A DNA stretch of 64,000 nt, taken from Streptomyces sp. MZ04 (lineage in GTDB: Bacteria > Actinomycetota > Actinomycetes > Streptomycetales > Streptomycetaceae). The DNA is taken from positions 16,373 through 80,372 of the forward strand of contig NZ_SRIC01000008.1 of NCBI RefSeq assembly GCF_004684775.1, written 5' to 3'. Below are positions 25,777 to 33,714 of this stretch, piece by piece; the first letter of the stretch is position 1; every line of letters starts with the position of its first letter. The translations under genes were made by a program, and so were the position numbers. The notes beneath the pieces are model-generated. The model searched no databases. It had not been told where the DNA came from and saw nothing but the letters and a program-made list of their open reading frames with translations.

Positions 25777-26376
25777 ATGACCTGGGTTGAACGTGCCGCG
25801 GTGCCGCTGGAATGTGAGCACGTTCTCCTGCGGCCGCTTGAAGAGCCGGACCGACCTCTGCTGCACGCGATTGCGATGGATCCGCGGATCTGGCGGTTCT
25901 TTGTCACCCGAATCGATACCGATGACGACTTCCATGCCTGGTTCAACCAGATGATGGAGGATCAGGACGCAGGCCGGCGGGTGGTCCACTGCATCACCGA
26001 CAAGGCCCGTGGTGTCGTGGCCGGGAGCATGGGCTTCAGTAATTTCGCGGAATCCGAACGGCGCCTGGAGATAGGCGGATCCTGGGTGGGCAGCGCATTC
26101 CAGGGCCGGGGTGTCAACCGCTGGGCGAAATTCGTCATGCTGCGCCACGCATTCGAGGAACTGGGCGCCGAACGCGTCGAGTTCAAGACCGATGTGCTCA
26201 ACGTTCAGGCCCGCCGAGCCCTGCGCAACATCGGAGCTGTCGAGGAAGGAACGTTGCGCAGCTACAACTTCATGCCCGGCGGGCGGCGCCGCGACGCGGT
26301 GTACTACAGCGTGCTGCTCGCGGAGTGGGCCGGGGTGAAGCGGGCCTTGACCGGCTCCGTCACGGCGCCTGGGTGA
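25777..26376 (+). CDS. GNAT-family acetyltransferase (RimJ/RimL type)
   Basis: A 199-residue RimL-like GNAT: HVLLRPLEEPDRPLLH at the N-terminus, IGGSWVGSAFQGRGVNRWAKFVML (~93-115, acetyl-CoA loop QGRGVN) and NVQARRALRNIGAVEEGTLRSY near the C-terminus. I chose the ATG at 25777 because AAGGAG lies 5 nt upstream; an ATG at 25762 overlaps the repressor stop but lacks a ribosome site. It is convergent with the KAS III-like gene and overlaps its end by 17 bp. Possible roles: N-acylation of the product or self-resistance; the substrate is unknown. Confidence 0.85.
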   Translation: MTWVERAAVPLECEHVLLRPLEEPDRPLLHAIAMDPRIWRFFVTRIDTDDDFHAWFNQMMEDQDAGRRVVHCITDKARGVVAGSMGFSNFAESERRLEIGGSWVGSAFQGRGVNRWAKFVMLRHAFEELGAERVEFKTDVLNVQARRALRNIGAVEEGTLRSYNFMPGGRRRDAVYYSVLLAEWAGVKRALTGSVTAPG

Positions 26377-27385
26377 TCTCAAGCAGCACGCAGGCCGCTT
26401 CCATCCCTGGCGCACAGCCGACCATCAGGACGCGGTCCCCGACCGTCGCCGCGCCGGAGCGCCATACATGCTCCAGGCCGCGGATCATGTCCAGCGGCCC
26501 GGCGTGGCCCGCCCGGCGGGTGAATTCCCAGATGCCGCGTTCCATCCCCACTCCGACGGGGTCCAGGAGCATGTCGCGGATCCCGTCCTCGGTGAAGCCG
26601 TCGTGGACCACGCGGGTGATCTGGTCCAGGGTGAGCCCGGCGTCCTTCAGGGCGGCCTGCGCCGCGTCGAAGAGGATCGCGCCGAAGTCGCCGAGCGGCG
26701 GTATCAGTCCAGCAGCGGACCGCTGCTGGAAACAGGCCATACGTGACCTGAAGTCGAGGGCCCGCCCGGCGGTGAGACCGGGTGGGAACATGGTCTCCCC
26801 GGACCGGTGCTTGAGTTCCAGCTCGGGATCGGAGACCGCGGTCACCGTGAGGACCCGGGCGAAGCCGCCGCGCTTGGACAGCACCACGGCTCCGCCGCCG
26901 TCGGCAAGGACGTACTGCTTCGACGCCCGCCAGCGATCGACCGCGGGCGTGCCGAAGTTGTCCGCCGCGGTCACAAGGGCCGCCGTGCGGTCGCGCTCGG
27001 CGCCCAGGTAGCACACCGCCAGGTTCAGCGCCGAGAAGAACCCCACGCAGCCATTGCGAACTTCCAGCGAGGTGACCGGCTGATTGACCGTGTGCCGGTT
27101 GATGTAGTGCGGCGCCGACCAGCCGTCGGGCCCCTGCGGGTGGACGTTCGTGTGGAATACCCCGCTGAATTCCCCCGGCGCATGGCGGGAGTGCGCAAGC
27201 GCGGAGTTCGCCGCCGCTATGGCGAGTTCGGGTGCCGGTGTCGTACCGGCCACCGAAATCGAAAGCAGGCCGCTGCGCTGTTGCTCATCGGCATCCCACC
27301 AGCCCCGCTCCACCGCCTCGGCCGTCGATACAAGATCCGTATCGGCGGTGCCTATTCCGGCGATATGTATGCCCTCTACCCTCAC
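26360..27385 (-). CDS. KAS III-like protein with acyltransferase-type active site
   Basis: A 341-residue thiolase-fold protein. The Cys is in EVRNGCVGFFSALN (~120), the His in RVVHDGFTEDG (~255), and the third position is GHAGPLDMIRG (Asp ~298) where FabH has Asn. This Cys-His-Asp set is that of the KAS III-like acyltransferases (CerJ/ChlB3 type), which move acyl groups from ACP to a nucleophile without decarboxylative condensation. It might load or release the PKS chain, or acylate an alcohol, amine or hydrazine. GTG at 27385. It is divergent from the glutamine-synthetase-like gene across a StrR-like site. Confidence 0.82.
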   Translation of the reverse strand: MRVEGIHIAGIGTADTDLVSTAEAVERGWWDADEQQRSGLLSISVAGTTPAPELAIAAANSALAHSRHAPGEFSGVFHTNVHPQGPDGWSAPHYINRHTVNQPVTSLEVRNGCVGFFSALNLAVCYLGAERDRTAALVTAADNFGTPAVDRWRASKQYVLADGGGAVVLSKRGGFARVLTVTAVSDPELELKHRSGETMFPPGLTAGRALDFRSRMACFQQRSAAGLIPPLGDFGAILFDAAQAALKDAGLTLDQITRVVHDGFTEDGIRDMLLDPVGVGMERGIWEFTRRAGHAGPLDMIRGLEHVWRSGAATVGDRVLMVGCAPGMEAACVLLEITQAP

Positions 27386-27491
27386 GTGTCCGAACCCCCG
27401 CCCGCTCTTGTCAAGGATGTCGACTCTTGCCTGTGCAGCGGCCTGTTGTCCAGGTCAGCGGTGTCCGCTCCGGGTCTGCTCGGCCGGTGGT

Positions 27492-27514
27492 CGACTGCGG
27501 TTGTTCCGCAGTTG
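27492..27514. promoter_or_regulatory. Putative StrR-type binding site 3
   Basis: CGACTGC (27492-27498) and GCAGTTG (27508-27514) with a 9-bp spacer. The extended form GTCGACTG-N11-CAGTTGAAC is the closest match here to the StrR consensus. It lies between the divergent KAS III-like and glutamine-synthetase-like genes. Confidence 0.7.
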
Positions 27515-27591
27515 AACCATGAGACCATCGCGATGCGCCGGGTCATGAAACGCCGACCGGTACCCGATCGAATAGTCGAAGGGGTGGGGGC

Positions 27592-29196
27592 ATGTCTTCT
27601 CGACGGTGGTGGAGTTGCTTTCCGCGCAGCAGTGTGGGTCGCCCGGACTTCGTCACCGAATTCCGCTGCTGGAACGACCGGCAAAGGGCTGCGGCCGAAC
27701 AGATCGAGGCCATGCTCGGCGAACTCGACTTCGTCCGCGTGGCTTTCTGCGACATCCATGGACTCGCCCGGTCCAAGACCGTTCCCGCTGATGTGTTCCG
27801 TACGATCCTGCACAACGGAATGGATTTCAGCCCCGGTCCTTTCCTCTTCGACACCGGCCATGCGGTCGCGGTCGGATTCCTGGACGACGACCCAGGGGTG
27901 GGCGTCGCGGAGATCGCCGGTGCAGGCGACTTCGTGCTGGTCCCCGATCCGCTGACCTTCCAGCTCCTGCCGCACGCCGGTCCCGGCACGGCCTGGGTGT
28001 TGGGGGACGAGTATCTGCGCGACGGAACACCGCATCCGCTCTCGGTGCGGCGCGTGCTGAGGCAGGTCGTCGAGCGATATGCGGCACATGAGTTCGTCCC
28101 GGTCATCGGCCTGGAAGCCGAGTGGTATCTCACGCGCCGACTGGACAGTCCTGCGGGCAACGAGGGCAATGGCTTCGGTCTGCAGGGGGCCGCCCCGGCA
28201 GTGGCCGCGGTCGACGGCGGCTACCAGTTCAACCTCGATTCCTACTACGACCTCCTGGCTCCGGTCACCGACCCGCTGGCGCGCATGCTGAAGTCCCTTG
28301 GGCTGCCCTTGCGTTCCATGGAGCACGAATCCGGCCCCGGGCAAGTCGAGACCACCTTCGATCCGCTGGCCGCCCTCGACGCGGCCGACGCGATGGTGCT
28401 CTTCCGTACGGTGGCCAAGCAGTTCTGCGCCCGCCGCGGATACCACGCCTCGTTCATGACACTCCCGGCACTCGACGGATTCGACCCCAGCGGATGGCAT
28501 CTCCACCAGTCCGTCATGAAGGCCGGAACGCGGGAGAACCTGTTCGCGGGGGGCGACGGGGGAGAGGGCCTGTCACCCGAGGGCAAGGGATACCTCGACG
28601 GACTCCTTGACCGGGCCCGGGACTTCTGCCTCCTTTCGGTACCCACCGTGAACGGATACCGGCGGATGGATCCGCGGTTCTCCCTGTCTCCGTCCACGGC
28701 GAACTGGAGCCAGGAGAACCGCAGCGTGATGGTCCGCCTCATCGGCGAGGGCCCGTCCCTGCACATGGAGAACCGGATCGGCGAGCCCTGTGCCAATCCG
28801 TATCTGGTCATGGCCGCACAGCTGGCGGCCGGCCTCGACGGGGTCCTGGGCGATGAACGGCAACAGTCGCCCGATGAACGGCAACAGTCGCCCGATGAAC
28901 GGCAACAGTCGCCCGATGAACGGCAACAGTCGCCCGATGAACGGCAACAGCCGCCCGATGAACGGCAACAGCCGCCCGACGGACGGCCGCGGCTGCCCGG
29001 GTCGTTGCGTGAGGCCATCGAGGCATTCCGGGGCAGTGAAGAGGCCGCCCGGCTGCTCGGCCGGCCGTTGGTCTCCTGCCTGGTGAAACTCAAGGAGAGC
29101 GAAGCGTCTCGCTTCGAGGAATGGTGTGCGGCCGGGAGCGTCTCTCCCGACAAGGTCACCGAGTGGGAGCACCGCGAGTACTTCGAAGTCTTCTGA
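27592..29196 (+). CDS. Glutamine-synthetase-like gamma-glutamyl (acetyl)hydrazine ligase (KinL/FzmN-like)
   Basis: A 534-residue GS-superfamily protein: GLEAEWYL (~175), HESGPGQVETTF (~244-255), GWHLHQSV (~302), NWSQENRSVMVRL (~370-382) and ENRIGEPCANPYLVMAA (~391) are the ATP, metal and glutamate-binding motifs. In kinamycin and fosfazinomycin such a homologue joins acetylhydrazine to the gamma-carboxyl of glutamate. It is larger than bacterial GS-like ligases (~450) partly because a loop near residues 421-462 carries six 7-residue repeats (DERQQ-S/P-P). ATG at 27592 after GGGGTGGGGGC. It is monocistronic and followed by the exporter genes. Confidence 0.85.
   Translation: MSSRRWWSCFPRSSVGRPDFVTEFRCWNDRQRAAAEQIEAMLGELDFVRVAFCDIHGLARSKTVPADVFRTILHNGMDFSPGPFLFDTGHAVAVGFLDDDPGVGVAEIAGAGDFVLVPDPLTFQLLPHAGPGTAWVLGDEYLRDGTPHPLSVRRVLRQVVERYAAHEFVPVIGLEAEWYLTRRLDSPAGNEGNGFGLQGAAPAVAAVDGGYQFNLDSYYDLLAPVTDPLARMLKSLGLPLRSMEHESGPGQVETTFDPLAALDAADAMVLFRTVAKQFCARRGYHASFMTLPALDGFDPSGWHLHQSVMKAGTRENLFAGGDGGEGLSPEGKGYLDGLLDRARDFCLLSVPTVNGYRRMDPRFSLSPSTANWSQENRSVMVRLIGEGPSLHMENRIGEPCANPYLVMAAQLAAGLDGVLGDERQQSPDERQQSPDERQQSPDERQQSPDERQQPPDERQQPPDGRPRLPGSLREAIEAFRGSEEAARLLGRPLVSCLVKLKESEASRFEEWCAAGSVSPDKVTEWEHREYFEVF
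28852..28977. repeat. In-frame 21-bp tandem repeat (six units) in the GS-like gene
   Basis: Six tandem 21-bp units encode Asp-Glu-Arg-Gln-Gln-Ser/Pro-Pro; the first four have Ser, the last two Pro, and a partial DGRPRLP follows. It lies between conserved GS segments, so it should be a surface loop. The near-identity of the units implies recent expansion by slippage. Confidence 0.95.
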
Positions 29197-29296
29197 TTGC
29201 AGGACAGCTCAGGACAGCTCGCCAGGACTGCACCTCAAGTGACCAGCGACCGCACCGCACTTGACCCATCCCGGCATATCGGAAGAACGTGATGCG

Positions 29297-31153
29297 ATGA
29301 ACCCGGCCCCTGCGGAGCCCAGGAAGTCACGGGCATTCACCCTCTATCTGAGCTACTTCCGGCAGGCCTACGAACTGAGCCCCGTGCTCACCATCGCGAC
29401 CGCCTGCACGGCCCTGACGGGCTCGATGATTCCGCTGGGCAATGTGGCGGTCATCGGCATCGTCGTCGGCAGGATCCCGGCCGCGGTGCAGGGCGGGCCC
29501 GACTCCGCCGCCACCGGCTCGGCGCTCATGTGGACCGTCCTTGCGGGAGTGCTCCTTGCTGTCCAGTTCGTACTGGGAGGTCTGCAGACCGCCCTCACCA
29601 CTGTCCTGGGCAACCGGATCGACCTGGCGCAGCAGCGCCGGCTCATGACCGCGGCCATGCGCCCCGTGGGCATCGCCGACCTTGAACGGCCTCAGATCGC
29701 GAGTCTGGTGGCGGTCGGCGGCGAGACCATGCGGCCCTGGCTCAAGCCGGGCCGGGTCGCCGGCGGGTTCTGCGCACTGTTCACCGCCCGCGTGGGCCAG
29801 TTCGGCGGCTGTGTCCTGCTGGCCGCCTTCTCCCCGGTACTGGCCGCGGCGCTGCTCTGCGCATCGCTGTGGGCGGAGTACGAGATCCAGAAGGTGGCCA
29901 AGCGCGAGACGGCGCATCATCTCGGCGCCAACCAACTCGCGCGCCGCCAGGACTACTTCTACGAACTCGCCGTCACTCCGGCCGCGGCCAAGGAGATACG
30001 CGTCTTCGACCTGTCGGGCTTCCTGCGCGAGCGGTTCGCCGACAGCTGGCAGCAGTCCGCGCGGTTCCTGTTCGCACAGCGGCAGCCGCGGTCGGTACTC
30101 GCCACCGTGCTGCTCGCGGCCATCACCCTCGGCGGCCTCGGCTGGCTCACCGGCCGGGCACTGGACGGCGCCATCGGTATCGGCTGGGCCAGCGCCTATG
30201 CCCAGGCCATCGTCATGGCGGCAGCGATGCTGGCGGCGACCACACTGGCCCGCACCCAGTCCGCGCTGGGTCTGGATACCTTCGCCCGTTTCGAGGCCGC
30301 CGTCGCCGCGATGGACCGAGCCGGGCGGGCCGACCCGGTCGAAGGGACCGGTGCCGTGCCCGCACAAGGTCTGCCGCAGCGCGAGATCCGCTTCGAGAAC
30401 GTCGGCTTCCGGTACTCGGACTCCGCGCCGGCCGTCCTCGACGCGCTGGACCTGACCGTTCCCGCAGGCGAGTCCCTTGCCATCGTGGGCGCGAACGGCA
30501 CCGGCAAGACCACCCTGGTCAAGCTGCTGTGCCGACTGTACGAACCGGTGTCGGGCCGGATCACCGTCGACGGCCGGCCGCTGCGGGACCTCTCCCCGGA
30601 GCCCTGGCAGCGGGCGATCGCTCCGGTGTTCCAGGACTACCTGCGCTTCGAGTTGTCGGCACGGAGCAACATCGGACTCGGCCACCCCGCCCGCCAGGAC
30701 GATCTCGAAGGCATCCGCGCTGCCGCCGCCGAGGCGGGGATCGCGGACCGGATCGATGTGCTGGCCGACGGCTGGGACACGGTGCTCTCGCCCGGCCACA
30801 AAAGGGGGACGGATCTGTCCGGCGGCGAATGGCAGCGGCTGGCCCTGGCGCGGGCGTTGTTCGCGGTACGGCACGGTGCCAAGGTCCTGGTGCTCGACGA
30901 GCCCGCGGCGAACCTGGACGCACGGGCCGAAGCCGAACTCTACCGACAGTTCCTGACCATCACCGAGGGGCTCACCACCATCGTGATCTCACACCGCTTC
31001 TCCACCGTGCGCCAGGCAGCGTCGATCATCGTGCTCTCCGAGGGCCGGGTCGCCGAACAGGGCACCCATGACGAACTCGTCGCCCAGGGCGGGCAGTACG
31101 CGAAGATGTTCCGGTTGCAGGCCGCCCGCTTCCACGAGGTGCCGACGACATGA
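29297..31153 (+). CDS. ABC exporter half-transporter A (TMD-NBD)
   Basis: A 618-residue half-transporter: about six hydrophobic helices in residues ~30-330, then an ATPase with Walker A GANGTGKTT (~400), signature LSGGEWQRLA (~515), Walker B VLVLDEPAANLD (~540) and H-loop ISHRFSTV. ATG at 29297 is chosen because the earlier GTG-initiated stretch has no ribosome site. It overlaps the next half-transporter by 4 nt, so the two form a heterodimeric exporter, a likely route for product secretion or self-protection. Confidence 0.85.
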   Translation: MNPAPAEPRKSRAFTLYLSYFRQAYELSPVLTIATACTALTGSMIPLGNVAVIGIVVGRIPAAVQGGPDSAATGSALMWTVLAGVLLAVQFVLGGLQTALTTVLGNRIDLAQQRRLMTAAMRPVGIADLERPQIASLVAVGGETMRPWLKPGRVAGGFCALFTARVGQFGGCVLLAAFSPVLAAALLCASLWAEYEIQKVAKRETAHHLGANQLARRQDYFYELAVTPAAAKEIRVFDLSGFLRERFADSWQQSARFLFAQRQPRSVLATVLLAAITLGGLGWLTGRALDGAIGIGWASAYAQAIVMAAAMLAATTLARTQSALGLDTFARFEAAVAAMDRAGRADPVEGTGAVPAQGLPQREIRFENVGFRYSDSAPAVLDALDLTVPAGESLAIVGANGTGKTTLVKLLCRLYEPVSGRITVDGRPLRDLSPEPWQRAIAPVFQDYLRFELSARSNIGLGHPARQDDLEGIRAAAAEAGIADRIDVLADGWDTVLSPGHKRGTDLSGGEWQRLALARALFAVRHGAKVLVLDEPAANLDARAEAELYRQFLTITEGLTTIVISHRFSTVRQAASIIVLSEGRVAEQGTHDELVAQGGQYAKMFRLQAARFHEVPTT

Positions 31154-32952
31154 GGACTCCTGGCGGAAACGGAGCACGCCGCTGGCTGCGCACCGGTGCA
31201 CTCATGCTGGGCATCGGCTGGGAGACCGGACCGTTTCTCTTTCTCGGGTTCGTCCTGGTCGGTCTGGCCGGCTCGCTCGGCCCGCTGATGTTCGCCCTCG
31301 GCCTGCGCCCGCTCGTCGACGGCCTGTACCGGCACCACACCGCACCGGCGGTGACGGGCGCGATCGTCTGTTCGGCCGCGCTGCTGCTCGTGGTGTCCAC
31401 GCCGGCAGCCCAGAACTGGATCACCGCCCGGATCCGGCAGCGTTCGATCATGGTGATGCAGCGCCGGATCCTGGTCGCAGGATCCAGCGCGCCCGGCCTC
31501 GCGCACTTCGAGCGCGCTGAATTCTGGGAGCGGCTGCAACAGCTGAAGCGCAACTTCAGCCAGCTGCTCATGGGCATGGCGAACGCTTTGGTGCTGCCGC
31601 TCGTCGCCGTGCAACTGCTGGTGATCGCGGGTGTGTTGGCCCAGGTGAGTCCGCTGCTCGCGCTCCTGCCGGCGGTCGCTCTGCCGGCTGCCCTGCTGAC
31701 CCAGCGCGCGGAGCGGATGCGTCTGGCCGCCGACGAGCGGGCGGCCGCGGACCGCAGAGGGCTCGAGCATCTCGCCGATGTCGCGTCGAACGTCTCTGCC
31801 GCCAAGGAGATCAGGATGTTCGGGATGCACGAGGAGCTGGTCCGCCGACACCGAGAGCTGTCGGCCAGAGTCGAACGCAGCACGGAGCCTGCGGCGTTCC
31901 GGGCCTACGGAGTGGGTCTCGCCGGCTGGTTGATCTTCGCGTTGAGCTATCTCGGAGCCGCCGCGCTGACGATCCGGGCCGCCTCCGAGGGGCGCGTCAG
32001 CCCCGGTGATGTGGCACTGACCTTGTCGATCACGGCGGCGGTCGTCGCGGCCGCGGTCCGCGTGACCGAGGTCATCGGACTGCTGAAGCGGGCCACCGTG
32101 GTCTCGGACGACTACCACTGGCTGGCCGAGCAGTTGGCCGACAGCACGCCCGACGGGCCCACGCGGGCGCTCCCGGCCCGCCTTGAGCACGGCATCGAAC
32201 TGCGCGGGATCAGCTTCTCCTACCCCGGCAAGGACACCGCGGCGCTGCAGAGCATCGACCTGTCGCTGCCGGCCGGTTCGGTGGTGGCGGTGGTCGGCGA
32301 GAACGGCGCGGGCAAGACCACACTCGTCAAACTGCTGACCCGGATGTACCGCCCGACCGAGGGCAGCGTGTTCCTGGACGATGTGGATCTCATGCGAGTC
32401 GACCACCGGGAGTACCGCAGCCGTATCACCGCGGGCTTCCAGGACTTCGTACGGTTCGAGCTCCTGGCCCGGGAATGCGTGGGTGTCGGCGACCTGCCGG
32501 CCATCGACGACGAGGAGCGGGTACGCGGAGCGCTTGGCGACGCGAGCGCTGATTTCGTCGGCTCGCTCGCCCATGGTCTGGCCACCCAGCTCGGTACGCG
32601 ATGGGACGGTGGCACGGACCTGTCGGGCGGCGAATGGCAGAAGCTCGCGATGGCGCGGGCGATGATGCGTCGCGATCCGTTGCTTGTGGTGTACGACGAG
32701 CCGACGGCCTCCCTGGACCCGCAGACCGAGCACGCACTCTTCGAGCGAATCGCCCGCTCGGGCCGGCGGCCGTCGGACCGCTGCGGTATCACCCTGCTGA
32801 TCTCGCACCGCTTCTCCACGGTGCGGATGGCGGACCTCATCGTCGTACTGGAGAAGGGCCGTATCCGGGAACAGGGCAGTCATGAGGAACTGGTGGCCGC
32901 GAACGGCCTGTACGCCCAGCTCTACTCGCTGCAGGCGCGGGCATACAGGTAG
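31150..32952 (+). CDS. ABC exporter half-transporter B (TMD-NBD)
   Basis: A 600-residue partner of the upstream half-transporter (ATGA overlap). Transmembrane helices span ~15-330; the ATPase has Walker A GENGAGKTT (~383), signature LSGGEWQKLA (~494), Walker B LLVVYDEPTASLD (~516) and H-loop ISHRFSTV. Both halves have intact consensus motifs. It is followed by a strong hairpin terminator and a convergent gene. Confidence 0.88.
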   Translation: MRTPGGNGARRWLRTGALMLGIGWETGPFLFLGFVLVGLAGSLGPLMFALGLRPLVDGLYRHHTAPAVTGAIVCSAALLLVVSTPAAQNWITARIRQRSIMVMQRRILVAGSSAPGLAHFERAEFWERLQQLKRNFSQLLMGMANALVLPLVAVQLLVIAGVLAQVSPLLALLPAVALPAALLTQRAERMRLAADERAAADRRGLEHLADVASNVSAAKEIRMFGMHEELVRRHRELSARVERSTEPAAFRAYGVGLAGWLIFALSYLGAAALTIRAASEGRVSPGDVALTLSITAAVVAAAVRVTEVIGLLKRATVVSDDYHWLAEQLADSTPDGPTRALPARLEHGIELRGISFSYPGKDTAALQSIDLSLPAGSVVAVVGENGAGKTTLVKLLTRMYRPTEGSVFLDDVDLMRVDHREYRSRITAGFQDFVRFELLARECVGVGDLPAIDDEERVRGALGDASADFVGSLAHGLATQLGTRWDGGTDLSGGEWQKLAMARAMMRRDPLLVVYDEPTASLDPQTEHALFERIARSGRRPSDRCGITLLISHRFSTVRMADLIVVLEKGRIREQGSHEELVAANGLYAQLYSLQARAYR

Positions 32953-32953
32953 C

Positions 32954-33006
32954 GGGCAGCCCGCCGCGGGACATCCCGCGGCGGGACATCCCGCGGCGGG
33001 CTGCCC
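32954..33006. terminator. Strong hairpin terminator between convergent genes
   Basis: GGGCAGCCCGCCGCGGGA pairs perfectly with TCCCGCGGCGGGCTGCCC; the central loop contains a third copy of CCCGCGGCGGG, so alternative foldings exist. It sits between the exporter stop and the convergent small gene at 33030 and probably works in both directions. Confidence 0.8.
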
Positions 33007-33029
33007 CGCAGATCCTGTGGCCCCCCACG

Positions 33030-33506
33030 TCAGACCAGCGCGTCCCGCAGGCTCGCCAGATGGCCCGCCTGGTGGCTAATGATGGTGTCGAGCACCACTG
33101 CCAGCGTCCGCTCGCCGTCCGCCCACTGGTTCTTCACCGCGGGCACGCTGTCGAGCTGCGTATCGGTGAGATCCGCGAGGAGCGGCAGCACCTTCTGGGT
33201 TCCGTCCAGTTTCTCCAGCACCTCCGGAAGCCGCGGAGCGTGGTCGTGCGCGTGCCCGTGCCCGTGGGTGTGCGGCGTCCCCTCGGCGGCCGGTACACAA
33301 CCCGCCGTCTTGAGAAGCCTGCCGATCTTCTGATAGCCCTCGATGAAATGCAGAGCAGCAGCTCCCACTGAATTCACGGAATGGTCCTTTTCCCGGTCGA
33401 CATAGGGCCTCATGAGGTCGGAATCGGCTGCTTCCGCAAGAAGTTCGCGCGCCATGTCGACTTGCTGCGACACCTTGTCCATGAGCTCGGTGCCCCGTTT
33501 ACTCAC
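33030..33506 (-). CDS. Small protein with His-rich metal-binding-like loop
   Basis: A 158-residue protein, GTG start 7 nt after AGGAGG. It appears mostly alpha-helical; the C-terminal half (VLDTIISHQAGHLASLRDAL) recalls DinB/YfiT-like four-helix proteins, but I do not recognise the family with confidence. Residues ~89-101 (HTHGHGHAHDHAP) alternate histidine as in nickel-storage loops of HypB, UreE or SlyD. With the nickel importer and larBCE nearby, a Ni/Zn-handling role is possible. An inverted repeat GGCATCA-N3-TGATGCC at 33526-33542 lies just upstream of its ribosome site. Confidence 0.7.
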   Translation of the reverse strand: MSKRGTELMDKVSQQVDMARELLAEAADSDLMRPYVDREKDHSVNSVGAAALHFIEGYQKIGRLLKTAGCVPAAEGTPHTHGHGHAHDHAPRLPEVLEKLDGTQKVLPLLADLTDTQLDSVPAVKNQWADGERTLAVVLDTIISHQAGHLASLRDALV

Positions 33507-33714
33507 TTCATTGCCTCCTCCCGGCGGCATCAGAATGATGCCGGGCTGCCGCGCTTTCTCTGGCGCCGTCCATCGTTGCCTACGCCATCCCGTATCGCAA
33601 TCAAGCGGAACTCGCCCCCGGCAGTGGGCAGGAGCGATTGTGGACACTGCGCCATGCGCGGGAGATATTGGATCGACTCGACCGTGCCGACGCATGTGGA
33701 GGGATCGATTTCGA

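Noticed and set aside
28852..28977. Regular 21-bp repeats as a CRISPR array
   Set aside because: Units are contiguous with no unique spacers, are in frame within the GS-like gene, and no cas genes are present.
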